Assembly: GCA_024123955.1 (NCBI GenBank)
Contig: CP099652.1
Location: 558,001-622,000 of the forward strand
Source of the DNA: Oxalobacteraceae bacterium OTU3CINTB1
GTDB lineage: Bacteria; Pseudomonadota; Gammaproteobacteria; Burkholderiales; Burkholderiaceae_D
DNA: 64,000 nt
Direction of reading: 5' to 3'
Shown: in pieces, positions 17,871 through 30,464 of the stretch
Layout: each line of letters opens with the position of its first letter
How positions within the stretch are numbered: position 1 is the stretch's first letter
Translations under genes and position numbers: made by a program
The notes under the pieces: model-generated
The model's input: only the letters and a program-made list of their open reading frames with translations
Told to the model about the DNA's origin: nothing
The model's database searches: none

Positions 17871-19286
17871 TTATTGCTTGATCATCGTGGCGCGGATGCT
17901 GCCGGCCTGGCCTGGCGAGTTCTGCGTGGTAATAATGCTCCAGCCGCCCGAGCTTGGCCAAGTGAGCTGCGCGGTCTGGCCGTTGGTCAGGAAGCCGGTT
18001 TCGGAGGCCACGGTGCCGCCTTTCATGAGCGCTATTTTCACGCTCGCGCCACCGGTGCCGATTGCCGTCACCGTATAAGTCGCCCCGGCCACCGGGCGGC
18101 CCCAGCTCAGGCCGACAGCGTTAACGGGAGTGGGATCTCCGCCGGAGATGCCGGTGCTGTTACCGTTCGATTGTTTCACCAGACCCGGGTTGCTTGGGAA
18201 CTCGACGCTTTGGGTGAAGGTGTTGAACTTCGCGGGCGTCCCGCCGACAGGCCACTCTATTTTCCACGGGCCGCGCATCGACAAGATGTTGAAGTTACCC
18301 TCCACGTTGGTGGTGGTTGGATTGCCATTGCCGTCGACGTAGCTGCTGGCGGAGATGACTTGGCGCAAGGCACCGCGAATCTGCTCCATATTCTGGTAGA
18401 CGGGCGTGAGGTTGCCGGTGTACAGCGGCCAGCCCCCGCCGTTTTCCACGTAGATCGAAAACGGCGTGTCGGTGTTGCGATCGACCACGCGGGCACCGTA
18501 GGTTTTAAGCGTATTGACCACTTTTTGCAGGGTCGGATTGGCGTTTTTCAGGACGAATTCCGGCGGCAGCATTACCAGCGCGCCTTCCGGGATCTGGCCC
18601 TTGTTTTCGTACACGGCGTTATAGTCGGCCGCAGTGGCAGGGTAGACGTACGCGGGATTTGCTGCCAAGCCTTTCAGCGATAGCGCCATTGCCAGCGCGT
18701 GTTGATAGGAGCTTTGGCCGTCGTTGATCTCGTGGGCGCGGATCAGGCCGCCGATAGTCGATACGCCGGCGGCGCGCGCGCCTTGTTTGAGGTGGGACGG
18801 ATCGCCCCAGCCCCGGCCGTTGACCGCCGACCAGGCGTGCATTGCCGCAGTCCATTTGCCGTTCACCAATCTCAGTTGCCAGAAGCTGTGGATCTTGCCG
18901 GTGACCGGGTCAAAGATTTCGGCATGGCCGTCGCTGCCGCTGGCCGGCGCGGTGGCCGCAGGCCAGCGCGGAATCGTCACCGACGTTGGATTTTCGCGCG
19001 CGTCCGGATCGGTGTCGCCGCCGGATTTCACCAACGCCACGATCATCGGCGGGTCGTCCGCCTTGGCCTCGAACGCGGTGGTGGAGTACTTTCCGCCGTC
19101 GACCGCACCGTAAAACCCGCTGGCTTCCGTCGGTATGACGAAGGCGCCGAACACCGGGCCGATGGGGCGGATGTTCCATGGCGAGTCGGCCGAGAACGGG
19201 CGCTTGAAGCTGCCGAACGGTTCGGTTTGAGCAAAAGCGCTGGCTGCGAGCATGGTGGCGGCTGCGGCAATCAAATATTTTTTCAA
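17871..19286 (-). CDS. Large secreted protein of unknown function, TTG start
   Basis: A 471-residue exported protein. The signal peptide (KKYLIAAAATMLAASAFA) is complete only if translation starts at the TTG at 19286, which is preceded by GGAG; the next in-frame ATG would cut the signal. The mature N-terminus has FSADSPWNIRPIG, a segment I have seen in unassigned secreted proteins. A Gly/Thr-rich beta domain of about 90 residues ends the protein. No catalytic motif recognised. Confidence 0.7.
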   Translation of the reverse strand: MKKYLIAAAATMLAASAFAQTEPFGSFKRPFSADSPWNIRPIGPVFGAFVIPTEASGFYGAVDGGKYSTTAFEAKADDPPMIVALVKSGGDTDPDARENPTSVTIPRWPAATAPASGSDGHAEIFDPVTGKIHSFWQLRLVNGKWTAAMHAWSAVNGRGWGDPSHLKQGARAAGVSTIGGLIRAHEINDGQSSYQHALAMALSLKGLAANPAYVYPATAADYNAVYENKGQIPEGALVMLPPEFVLKNANPTLQKVVNTLKTYGARVVDRNTDTPFSIYVENGGGWPLYTGNLTPVYQNMEQIRGALRQVISASSYVDGNGNPTTTNVEGNFNILSMRGPWKIEWPVGGTPAKFNTFTQSVEFPSNPGLVKQSNGNSTGISGGDPTPVNAVGLSWGRPVAGATYTVTAIGTGGASVKIALMKGGTVASETGFLTNGQTAQLTWPSSGGWSIITTQNSPGQAGSIRATMIKQ

Positions 19287-19515
19287 GGGGGGTCTCCAGT
19301 GTGTTGGAAGTTCAGCAGGGTAGAACTAGCATGACTGTAGTTGAAAATGTTTCGTATAAACTATCCAATTGTCACAATCATGACTTCTTTAAAATATTTC
19401 ATATTAACCATTCCACTTGCGGCGCCAGCGTTTCCCCCACGCACGATTGGAATGGATCTGGTCAAGCATGTGTTTGAGATAAAATCTTGCTTCTCCAGTT
19501 ATCTTGGTCCGTGCC

Positions 19516-23061
<3,546 letters not shown>

Positions 23062-23075
23062 TGGGGAGCTAGCGT

Positions 23076-23894
23076 ATGCAACATAGCGACACCGACATCG
23101 AGCTCAAAGTGTTGATGGAAGCCATCTACATGAAGTACAGCTACGATTTCCGCGACTACACCGGCGCCTCTCAGAAGCGCCGCGTGCTGCATGCGCTCAA
23201 GGAAATGGAATGCGCCAGCATCTCGGCGCTGCAGGCGCGCATCATGCACGAGCCGGCCGCGTTCAGCCAGCTGCTGCAATACCTGACGATCCCGGTGACG
23301 TCGATGTTCCGCGATCCCAGCTATTTCAAGGCGCTGCGCGAGCAGGTGGTGCCGGTGCTGCGCACCTATCCGTCGCTGAAGATCTGGATCGCCGGCTGCA
23401 GCACCGGCGAGGAGGTGGTGTCGATGGCCATCCTGCTCCGGGAGGAAGGCTTGCTCGAGCGCAGCATGATCTACGCCACCGACATCAATCCGCAGTCGCT
23501 GGAGAAGGCGCGCAAGGGCGTGTTCCCGCTCGACGCCATGCAAGAATATACGGCCAACTACCAGGCCGCCGGCGGCACGCGCAGCTTTTCCGACTACTAC
23601 ACGGCGGCCTATAATGCCGCGCTGTTCGACAGTTCGCTATGCGAGAACGTCACCTATGCCGACCACAGCCTGGCGACCGACGCCGTGTTCGCCGAGACCC
23701 ATTTGATCAGCTGCCGCAACGTGATGATCTATTTCAAGAAGCGGTTGCAGGAGCGCGCGTTCGGACTGTTCCACGAATCGCTGTGCCATCGCGGTTTTCT
23801 CGGCCTCGGCAGCAAGGAAAGCATCGATTTTTCCGCCTACGCACCCAATTTCGAACCGGTGCAAAAGCGCGAGCGGCTGTTCAGGAAGCGTTAG
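23076..23894 (+). CDS. CheR-type protein-glutamate methyltransferase
   Basis: A 272-residue methyltransferase with an all-helical N-terminal domain and an AdoMet-binding domain (IWIAGCSTGEEVVS; later HLISCRNVMIYF). CheR enzymes methylate chemoreceptor glutamates, but no chemoreceptor is in this operon. It starts 14 bp after the hybrid kinase stop and ends two bases before the CheB gene, so it belongs to a non-standard signalling module. Confidence 0.88.
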   Translation: MQHSDTDIELKVLMEAIYMKYSYDFRDYTGASQKRRVLHALKEMECASISALQARIMHEPAAFSQLLQYLTIPVTSMFRDPSYFKALREQVVPVLRTYPSLKIWIAGCSTGEEVVSMAILLREEGLLERSMIYATDINPQSLEKARKGVFPLDAMQEYTANYQAAGGTRSFSDYYTAAYNAALFDSSLCENVTYADHSLATDAVFAETHLISCRNVMIYFKKRLQERAFGLFHESLCHRGFLGLGSKESIDFSAYAPNFEPVQKRERLFRKR

Positions 23895-23896
23895 AA

Positions 23897-24538
23897 ATGA
23901 AGCCGACGACGGGACCATCGAGTGCGCCGGCCAAGGCGGCGACGGCGGCGATCGCCGCCGTGCTGGCCGGCCGCACCATCGAGGCGGTGGTGATCGGCGC
24001 CTCGGCCGGCGGCGTGGCCGCGCTGCTCAAGCTGCTGCCCGGCCTGCCCGCCGGCTACGGCCGGCCGCTGGTGGCGCTGCTGCACCTGCCGGAGAACCGC
24101 CAAAGCCAGCTGGCCGAGGTGTTCCGCCAGCGCATGGTGTTGCCGGTGCGCGAGGCGGCCGACAAGGAGCCGCTGGCATCCGGGACGCTATACTTTGGCG
24201 GTTCCGGCTACCATTTGTCGGTTGAGTCGGACCGCAGCTTTTCGCTCAGCTGCGAGGCGCCGCTGCACTTCGCCCGTCCCGCGATCGATTTCCTCATGGA
24301 GTCGGCGGCGGACGCCTACGGCCCGGCTTTGCTGGGCATTTTATTGACCGGCGCCAATCAGGACGGCGCCGCCGGCCTGGCCGCCATCGGCCGCGCCGGC
24401 GGCCTGACCGTGGTGCAGGACCCGGACGAGGCCGAGGTGGCCACGATGCCGAAAGAAGCAATCCGTCTGCGGACGCCGGACCTGGTCCTGCCGCTGGACG
24501 CGATACACACAATGCTGTTGATGCTGGAGAATAATTGA
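23897..24538 (+). CDS. CheB-type methylesterase without receiver domain
   Basis: A 213-residue protein with only the CheB catalytic domain. The triad can be placed: Ser36 (GASAGG), His62 (LLHLPE), Asp155 (GANQDGAAG); the Ser-to-His spacing of 26 equals that of classical CheB. The usual N-terminal receiver is absent, so control must come from partners. Its stop TGA overlaps the ATG of the next kinase gene. Confidence 0.88.
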   Translation: MKPTTGPSSAPAKAATAAIAAVLAGRTIEAVVIGASAGGVAALLKLLPGLPAGYGRPLVALLHLPENRQSQLAEVFRQRMVLPVREAADKEPLASGTLYFGGSGYHLSVESDRSFSLSCEAPLHFARPAIDFLMESAADAYGPALLGILLTGANQDGAAGLAAIGRAGGLTVVQDPDEAEVATMPKEAIRLRTPDLVLPLDAIHTMLLMLENN

Positions 24539-25737
24539 TGCAAGCCGAGCACCCGACCAAACTGCTGATCGTCGACGATCTGCCGGAAAACCTGCAAGCG
24601 CTCAACGCCGTCATCCGTGGCGCCGGGCGCGAGATCTTCCAGGCCGGCTCCGGCGAGGAGGCGCTGGCCTTGCTGCTGCAGCACGACTTCGCGATGGCCT
24701 TCCTCGACGTGCAGATGCCCGGCATGGACGGCTTCGAACTGGCCGAGCTGATGCGCGGCACCGAGCGCACCCGGCAAATCCCGATCGTCTTCGTCACCGC
24801 CGCCGGCAAGGAACTCAATTATTCCTTCAAGGGGTACGAGGCCGGCGCCGTCGACGTGCTCTACAAGCCGCTCGACTCGCGCGCCGTGCGCAGCAAGGTC
24901 GAGGTCTTTGTCCAGTTGTACGAGCAGCGCGAGGCCACCCGGCGCCAGGTGCAGGCGCTGGAGCTGGCGCGGCAAAAGCAGGAGGCCACCCTGGCCGAGC
25001 TGAACGCGGCGCAGACGCAGTTGCAGCGGGCGCTGTCGATGCGCGACGAGTTCATGTCGATGGTGTCGCACGAGATGCGCACGCCGCTCAACACCTTGTA
25101 CCTGGAAACGCAGCTGCGCAAGATGCAGCTCGAGCGCGGCAACATGGCCGCCTTCGGCGCAGAGCAGTTGCAGCGCATGGTGGCGCGCGACGACCGCCAG
25201 ATCCAGAGCATCATCCGCCTGATCGACGACATGCTCGACGTCTCGCGCATCCGCAGCGGCAAGCTGTCGCTGCGGCCGGGCTGGGTGGAGCTGTCGGGCC
25301 TGCTGCGGCGCGTGGTGCACGACCTCACGCCGCAGGCCACCACGGCCGGCTGCAGCATCAGCCTGGACGCCGACACGCCGGTCAGCGGCTGGTGGGACGA
25401 GTTCCGCATCGAGCAGATCGTCGTCAACCTGCTGACCAACGCGCTGCGCTACGGCGCGCAGCAGCCGGTGGCGGTGTCGCTGGTGGTCGTGCAGGATGCG
25501 GTGCGGGTCGACGTACGCGACCACGGCCCGGGCATCGCGCCCGATCAGCAGGCCAAAATCTTCGAACCGTATGAGCGCGGCGTCGGCAACGAGGTGCCGT
25601 CGGGGCTGGGATTGGGTTTGTATATTTCGCGCGAGCTGGCCGAGGTGCACGAGGGCACGTTGACCGTCGCCAGCATCCCGGGCGAGGGCGCGGTGTTCAG
25701 CCTGACCTTGCCGCGCAGGGACGCGCCGCCGGCCTGA
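24538..25737 (+). CDS. Receiver-histidine kinase hybrid (REC-HisKA-HATPase)
   Basis: A 399-residue soluble protein: receiver (residues 1-125, Asp in FLDVQMPGMDG), coiled coil (125-170), HisKA with His near 177 (SHEMRTPLN) and an HATPase ending in GLGLGLYISREL. The receiver-first order suits a kinase activated by phosphotransfer, presumably from the upstream hybrid kinase. Start overlaps the CheB stop. Last gene of the operon. Confidence 0.88.
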   Translation: MQAEHPTKLLIVDDLPENLQALNAVIRGAGREIFQAGSGEEALALLLQHDFAMAFLDVQMPGMDGFELAELMRGTERTRQIPIVFVTAAGKELNYSFKGYEAGAVDVLYKPLDSRAVRSKVEVFVQLYEQREATRRQVQALELARQKQEATLAELNAAQTQLQRALSMRDEFMSMVSHEMRTPLNTLYLETQLRKMQLERGNMAAFGAEQLQRMVARDDRQIQSIIRLIDDMLDVSRIRSGKLSLRPGWVELSGLLRRVVHDLTPQATTAGCSISLDADTPVSGWWDEFRIEQIVVNLLTNALRYGAQQPVAVSLVVVQDAVRVDVRDHGPGIAPDQQAKIFEPYERGVGNEVPSGLGLGLYISRELAEVHEGTLTVASIPGEGAVFSLTLPRRDAPPA

Positions 25738-25753
25738 GGACTTGTCGGCGTGT

Positions 25754-26158
25754 TCAGCGCGAGCCGGATTCTTCGCGGCGCTGGATCAGGTAGGCGTTCA
25801 GGTCGTCGAAGCTGACGTTGCCGCGCTGCGCGGTGTCGATGCTGTCGAAATTCTTGTCGACCACGCCCAGGCCGGCCTGGCGCGCCTCTTCGCGGTTCAA
25901 CGTACCGCTGTGGTCGGCGTCGGCGTCCTCAAAACGTTTCTTCAGCTTTTGCACCGTGGTGAAGCGCAGCAGCACCGGTCCCGGCGCGATGTCGCGCTGC
26001 GGCTGGCGCATCGAGCGCGGCACCGAATACGGCGTCGCCACGCCTGCGGCGGACGCCGCGCGGACGGCGGGTGTGGGCGTTTCCACTTGCGGGGTTTGGG
26101 CGCCGGCGCCGGCGGTGGCCAGCAGCGCTGTCAGTAAGATCGGATGTGAAAGGTTCAT
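25754..26158 (-). CDS. Exported EF-hand protein
   Basis: A 134-residue exported protein: signal peptide, Pro/Ala-rich linker, then an EF-hand pair. The first loop DADADHSGTLNREE has correct calcium ligands; the second, DTAQRGNVSFDD, is degenerate in its early positions. GGGGAG precedes the ATG. Function unknown; calcium binding is inferred from the loop. Confidence 0.8.
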   Translation of the reverse strand: MNLSHPILLTALLATAGAGAQTPQVETPTPAVRAASAAGVATPYSVPRSMRQPQRDIAPGPVLLRFTTVQKLKKRFEDADADHSGTLNREEARQAGLGVVDKNFDSIDTAQRGNVSFDDLNAYLIQRREESGSR

Positions 26159-26411
26159 GGTTGTCTCCCCGTCATCGGTGGATGCACGGCTCAGGTTGAC
26201 ACTTTGATCCCAATGTCCGAATTAATCAAACACCTTCTATTGTGCGATGCGATTTTGTCGCCAGGAAACATCGTTTTGGCGAGTTAAGTGTTTGTTTTTG
26301 CTGGTAATTTTGTTGAAACGGTAAGTGTGCAATGTATGCCAGATGGCATTAATTGAATAGTTGGAAGAGGGCGGCCGCGCGACGATGCGGCGCGCCCCCG
26401 AGGCTGATGCA

Positions 26412-26993
26412 TCAGCTGCAATTGCGCAGTTGCAGCGATCCGATCGCTAAGCCAGGCAGGGCCGGCAGCAGGGCGGGCGTCATGTCGACCTCGATCCAAT
26501 AGGTGTTGGCCGTGAAGTTCAAATTCATGGCGCCGGCGCAGGCCGCAGGGAAGCGGTAGCGCGTGAAGCCGGTGGCCGCGATCGGCGTGCCGGCCAGCAT
26601 ATCGCTGTCGATCGTCGCCATCAGGTTGCCGGCCGGCGTGCCGCCGCCGTTGGGATACTCGTAAAGACGCACCACCACTTTGCCGGCGGTAACGCTGTTG
26701 TCACGGATGTGCGCAAACATCGCCAGCGTGGCGGTGGACAAGCTGCCGAACGAGTCGGTGACCTGATAGCGTATCTTGCACGGCAACAGCAGGCCGGGGG
26801 CAAGCCTTGCCTCGGAATTGTCCATCTGAACGGCGAGGTAGCACGACTCGTCGATCGCGCCCATCGAGCCGCTGCCGGTCCAGGGGCTGCTGGCGAGCGC
26901 GGCGCCCGGGGCCGACAGCGCGGCCACGGCCAGCAGGGCCAGGGGGCGCATGAGGCGCGACGAGAAGAGCTGGGATAGTTGAAGTGAGAACAT
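26412..26993 (-). CDS. Secreted protein of unknown function
   Basis: A 193-residue exported protein with a signal peptide ending in GAALA and a beta-rich body with three Cys. No family recognised. AAGGAG seven bases before the ATG at 26993 supports this start over an internal Met. Monocistronic on the minus strand; the 253 bp to the EF-hand gene downstream hold no feature I can name. Confidence 0.6.
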   Translation of the reverse strand: MFSLQLSQLFSSRLMRPLALLAVAALSAPGAALASSPWTGSGSMGAIDESCYLAVQMDNSEARLAPGLLLPCKIRYQVTDSFGSLSTATLAMFAHIRDNSVTAGKVVVRLYEYPNGGGTPAGNLMATIDSDMLAGTPIAATGFTRYRFPAACAGAMNLNFTANTYWIEVDMTPALLPALPGLAIGSLQLRNCS

Positions 26994-27106
26994 GGCGACT
27001 CCTTGAAATGGCAGACCGGACCGGCCTGCATGACTTCAAGACTAGACCGTCGCGCAAGCGCAGCTTTACGACGGATCAACCAAGTCACTACGTTGAAAAT
27101 AGGCAG

Positions 27107-27141
27107 CCCGAGGGTATCGTTCCCCTCGGGTTTTTATTTTT
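27107..27141 (+). terminator. Intrinsic terminator facing the plus strand
   Basis: CCCGAGGG (27107-27114), loop, CCCTCGGG (27123-27130), then TTTTTATTTTTT. The T run is on the plus strand, yet both flanking genes are on the minus strand; on that strand it is a weaker hairpin directly after the deaminase stop. Confidence 0.75.
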
Positions 27142-27613
27142 GCCAGAAGCCGGCGTGGGCGGCGCGCGCCTCGTCTTCGCGCAGCGGACCGATGACCTCG
27201 GTCGGCCGCTGGCCGCGCGCGAAAACATCGCGGCACGGCAGCGACAGGGTCGGATTTTCGGGATCGCTGCCGGTCAGTTGCAGCAGGCTCGCTTCCGACA
27301 TCGCGTAGACAACCCGGCCGACGCCGCTCCAGTAGGTGCCGCCGGCGCACATCGCGCACGGTTCGGCGTTGGCGTACAAGGTGGCGCCGGCCAGTTGCGC
27401 GGGGCTGTGGCGTTGCGACGCCATGCGCAGCGCGTTCATCTCCGCGTGCGCGGTGCGGTCGCTGCTGGAGGCGTTCATCGCCTCGGCGATGACCTCGCCG
27501 TCGGCGGCGACCACCATGGCGGCGAACGGATGGTGGCCTTCGTCGCGCGAGCGTTGCGCTAGCGCCAGCACGCGGCTGAGGAATTCGTGGTCTTGCGGCG
27601 TGGCTGTGGTCAT
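27134..27613 (-). CDS. Nucleoside/guanine deaminase family protein
   Basis: A 159-residue zinc deaminase of the cytidine-deaminase fold: HAEMNAL supplies the zinc His and catalytic Glu, PCAMC the two zinc Cys. Closest in style to guanine deaminases and TadA-like enzymes; the C-terminal FWQK tail fits the guanine deaminase branch but tRNA adenosine deaminase cannot be excluded. A 17 bp palindrome lies just upstream of its start. Confidence 0.8.
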   Translation of the reverse strand: MTTATPQDHEFLSRVLALAQRSRDEGHHPFAAMVVAADGEVIAEAMNASSSDRTAHAEMNALRMASQRHSPAQLAGATLYANAEPCAMCAGGTYWSGVGRVVYAMSEASLLQLTGSDPENPTLSLPCRDVFARGQRPTEVIGPLREDEARAAHAGFWQK

Positions 27614-27631
27614 CGGCTAAGTCATATAAAA

Positions 27632-27648
27632 ATGCTATCAGATAGCAT
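27632..27648. promoter_or_regulatory. 17 bp palindrome between deaminase and PEP-CTERM genes
   Basis: ATGCTATC-A-GATAGCAT is a perfect inverted repeat 19 bp before the deaminase ATG, in an AT-rich island that also holds ATAATATTAT (27660-27669) and two ATGTCAT repeats. Likely an operator; regulator unknown. Confidence 0.45.
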
Positions 27649-27742
27649 AATGTCATCAAATAATATTATGTCATTTTGATAATTCTTCGCCGGTATGATG
27701 TGCCTCAGCGTTCATCCCTGATGTTAAACAAAAAGGCGCACA

Positions 27743-28345
27743 ATGTCCAAAATTCTCACCGCGTTAATCTGCGTGGCGTCGCTGTGCGCGGCGCCGGTCC
27801 AGGCCGCCGTCAATCTGGTCCATAACGGCGATTTTGAAACCGCCACCCTGCTGGGCTGGACCTCGAGCGGCGACCCCAGCGGTCAATTCGTCGGCCCCGA
27901 CTACAGCGCCGCCGTGCCGACGCTGAACCAGGTCTTCAGCGAATCGGCCTACGACAACCTCGGCTACATCAGCCAGCAGGTCGCCACGGCGGTGAACGGC
28001 ATTTATACGCTGGAATTCGATTTGCAAGTGCAAGCCGATCCGGTCGAGGCGGCCGACACCGAGGCCCTGGTCCTGTTCAACGGCGCGCAGGTGTTCGGCG
28101 AGACCGACGTCAGCCACGACTGGCAGCATTTCACCATCACCGGCCTGCTGGGCAACGGCACTTTCGGCTTGCTCAGCTTTGGCAACCGCAACTACTTCGC
28201 CTATAACCAGCTGGACAATATTTCACTGGTGCAGACCGGGGTCGGGGTCGGCACCGTGCCGGAACCGGCGTCGGTGTCGATGCTGGTGCTGGGCCTGGGC
28301 CTGATCGGCCTCGCCCTCAAGCAACGCCAACAGCGGTCTTTCTAA
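27743..28345 (+). CDS. PEP-CTERM sorting-domain exoprotein
   Basis: A 200-residue exported protein. Signal peptide, a carbohydrate-binding-module-like beta domain starting NLVHNGDFE, and a C-terminal sorting tag: VPEPAS, hydrophobic helix, then basic KQRQQR. PEP-CTERM tags are cut by exosortase (EpsH/XrtA) and occur in bacteria that make exopolysaccharide; the exosortase is not in the window. First gene of a six-gene run with gaps of 4-21 bp. Confidence 0.9.
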   Translation: MSKILTALICVASLCAAPVQAAVNLVHNGDFETATLLGWTSSGDPSGQFVGPDYSAAVPTLNQVFSESAYDNLGYISQQVATAVNGIYTLEFDLQVQADPVEAADTEALVLFNGAQVFGETDVSHDWQHFTITGLLGNGTFGLLSFGNRNYFAYNQLDNISLVQTGVGVGTVPEPASVSMLVLGLGLIGLALKQRQQRSF

Positions 28346-28366
28346 GTCCACCACGCCGGAGTCGCC

Positions 28367-28879
28367 ATGTCCGAAGCCTTCCTCGGAGAAATCCGCATGT
28401 TTTCGTTTAATTTCGTGCCGAAAGGCTGGGCCGCCTGCAACGGCCAGCTGTTGCCGATCAATAGCAACCAGGCGCTGTTTTCGCTGCTTGGCACCTACTA
28501 TGGCGGCAACGGACAAAACAGCTTCGCCTTGCCCGACCTGCGCGGGCGCGCGCCGATGCATACGGCGGACGGCACCCCCGGCCAGCGCGGCGGCGCGGTC
28601 AGCCACACGCTGACGCTGGCGGAGATGCCGGCCCACCGGCACGCGCTGCTGGCCGAGGCGCCGGGCAATCCGGGCCATACGCCGGCGCCGGGCGGCGCGG
28701 TGCTGTCGTCGGTGCCGGCCGGCGCCATCAACATGTTCAGTCCGGCCGATGGCAGCGCCGCGCTCGACGCGCTGGCCGTGGCGCCGGCCGGCGGCGGCGC
28801 GCCGCACAACAATATGCAGCCGTATGCCACCAGCACGTTCGGCATCTGCCTGTCGGGCATTTACCCTTCCCACTTCTGA
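28367..28879 (+). CDS. Phage tail-collar domain protein 1 (microcystin-dependent-protein-like)
   Basis: A 170-residue protein with the tail-collar signature: GEIRMF near the start, GWAACNGQLLPI, YYGGNGQNSFALPDLRGR, and a His-containing middle (MPAHRHALLAE). No signal peptide. In phages this domain joins tail fibre to baseplate; chromosomal versions are often annotated as microcystin-dependent proteins and have no settled function. GGAG precedes the ATG. It is one of three consecutive paralogues. Confidence 0.88.
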   Translation: MSEAFLGEIRMFSFNFVPKGWAACNGQLLPINSNQALFSLLGTYYGGNGQNSFALPDLRGRAPMHTADGTPGQRGGAVSHTLTLAEMPAHRHALLAEAPGNPGHTPAPGGAVLSSVPAGAINMFSPADGSAALDALAVAPAGGGAPHNNMQPYATSTFGICLSGIYPSHF

Positions 28880-28897
28880 CCGCGGCCGGAGTCCTCC

Positions 28898-29434
28898 ATG
28901 TCCCAACCTTATATTGGCGAAATCCGCATCTTCGCCGGCAATTTCCCTCCCTACGGGTGGCGGTTCTGCGACGGCGCGGTGCTACCGATCAACGAGAACG
29001 ACGCGCTGTTCGCGCTGATCGGCACCACCTACGGCGGCGATGGCCAGCAAACCTTTGCGCTGCCCGACCTGCGCGGCCGGGTGCCGGTCCACGCCGGCGC
29101 GAACGCCGGGTACGACTACCTGCCGGGCGACCACGGCGGCGCGGAAACGGTGACGCTGACGGCCGCCCAGATGCCGGACCACACCCACGCGGTCGGCGCC
29201 AGCACGGCGGCCCCGGCCAAGGCCGGCGCCGCGCTCGACATCACCACCGGCGCCTACGTGCCCGGCACGCCGCTGCCCAAGCCCAAGCTGTACGGCGCGC
29301 CCACCGCGCTCGCGCCGATGTACGCGGGTGCCGTGCGGCCGGAGGGCGGCGGCCAGCCGCACGACAACATGGCGCCTTTCCTGGCGATCAATTTCATCAT
29401 TGCGCTGTTTGGCGAGTTTCCGTCACCTTACTAG
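28898..29434 (+). CDS. Phage tail-collar domain protein 2
   Basis: A 178-residue paralogue of the preceding gene with the same order of motifs (GEIRIF, GWRFCDG, TYGGDGQQTFALPDLRGR, MPDHTH, then GGGQPHDN and a closing FIIALFGEFPSPY). The leader CCGGAGTC before the ATG matches the first copy, consistent with tandem duplication. The central Gly/Ala-rich part differs, the usual variable zone of this family. Confidence 0.88.
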   Translation: MSQPYIGEIRIFAGNFPPYGWRFCDGAVLPINENDALFALIGTTYGGDGQQTFALPDLRGRVPVHAGANAGYDYLPGDHGGAETVTLTAAQMPDHTHAVGASTAAPAKAGAALDITTGAYVPGTPLPKPKLYGAPTALAPMYAGAVRPEGGGQPHDNMAPFLAINFIIALFGEFPSPY

Positions 29435-29442
29435 GACCGACC

Positions 29443-29964
29443 ATGTCAGATCCATTCATCGCCGAAATCCGCATGTTCAGCGGCAACTTCGCCCCGTCCG
29501 GGTGGGCCTTGTGCAACGGCCAGTTCTTGCCGATCTCGCAAAACACGGCGCTGTTCGCGCTGCTGGGCACTGCTTATGGCGGCGACGGCAAGAACAACTT
29601 CGCCCTGCCGGACCTGCGCCAGCGCCTGCCGCTTGGCACCGGCGACGGTCCCGGGCTGACGCCGCGCGACCTGGGCGAGCGCAGCGGCAGCGCCAGCGTC
29701 AGCCTGCAGACGCCGCAGCTGCCGTCCCACGGCCACCAGCTGCGCGCCACTTCGCAGGCGGCCACCAGCACCTCGCCGGCCGGCAACCTGCCGGCCGGCG
29801 TGTCGTCGCCGACGCCCCCCTACCGCGCGCCCAGCAACCTGGCGCCGATGGCCGCCAATCCGCTCTCGGTGGCGGGCGGCGGCCAGCCGCACAACAACCT
29901 GCAGCCTTACCTCGAGGTCAATTTCATCATCGCCACGCAGGGCATTTTTCCGGCGCGCTGGTGA
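29443..29964 (+). CDS. Phage tail-collar domain protein 3
   Basis: A 173-residue third paralogue (AEIRMFSGNFAPSGW, NGQFLPI, AYGGDGKNNFALPDLR, LPSHGHQLRA, GGGQPHNNLQPY). ATG at 29443 follows AGGACC; the longer open frame upstream overlaps copy 2 and is rejected. Followed four bases later by the acetyltransferase gene. Confidence 0.88.
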   Translation: MSDPFIAEIRMFSGNFAPSGWALCNGQFLPISQNTALFALLGTAYGGDGKNNFALPDLRQRLPLGTGDGPGLTPRDLGERSGSASVSLQTPQLPSHGHQLRATSQAATSTSPAGNLPAGVSSPTPPYRAPSNLAPMAANPLSVAGGGQPHNNLQPYLEVNFIIATQGIFPARW

Positions 29965-29968
29965 GCCG

Positions 29969-30451
29969 ATGAGCGCCATCACGCTACGCCCGGCCACGCC
30001 GCAGGATGCGGAATTCATGCTGCGGCTTTACCGCGGCACGCGCCAGGACCTGGCCGCGCTGGCCGACGAGGTGCTGCGCGAGCGCATCGTCGCGATGCAG
30101 TTCGCGGCCCAGCAGCAGCAATACCTGGCGCGCTTTCCGCATGCGGAGGTGAGCGTGGTGGTCGACGGCGACCGGCCGGTGGGACGGCTGTATGTCGATT
30201 GCGACGAAACCGGCGTGCGGCTGGTCGATATCAGCCTGCTGCCGGAGGTGCGCAACCGCGGCATCGGCGCCGGCCTGCTGCGCGCCTTGATGACGCGCGC
30301 CGGCGCCCACGCGCTGCCGTTGCGCCTGAGCGTATTGCCCACCAACCGCGCGCGGTCGCTGTATGCGCGGCTGGGCTTCGAGGCCGCCGGCGATGGCGGC
30401 CTGTATCAATCGATGGAATGGCGCGCCGCCGGCGCGCCAGCGGCAACCTGA
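29969..30451 (+). CDS. GNAT-family N-acetyltransferase
   Basis: A 160-residue acetyltransferase. The acetyl-CoA-binding motif A is seen as LLPEVRNRGIGAGLLRAL, followed by motif B LPTNRARSLYARLGF. Its placement inside the tail-collar run, four bases after copy 3, suggests it may modify one of these proteins; that is an inference. Confidence 0.88.
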   Translation: MSAITLRPATPQDAEFMLRLYRGTRQDLAALADEVLRERIVAMQFAAQQQQYLARFPHAEVSVVVDGDRPVGRLYVDCDETGVRLVDISLLPEVRNRGIGAGLLRALMTRAGAHALPLRLSVLPTNRARSLYARLGFEAAGDGGLYQSMEWRAAGAPAAT

Positions 30452-30464
30452 CTGGGGAATCTTC

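Noticed and set aside
28367..29964. Prophage, because of tail-collar proteins
   Set aside because: No capsid, terminase, integrase or other tail gene; the neighbours are PEP-CTERM, GNAT and Tat proteins, so it is a chromosomal operon.
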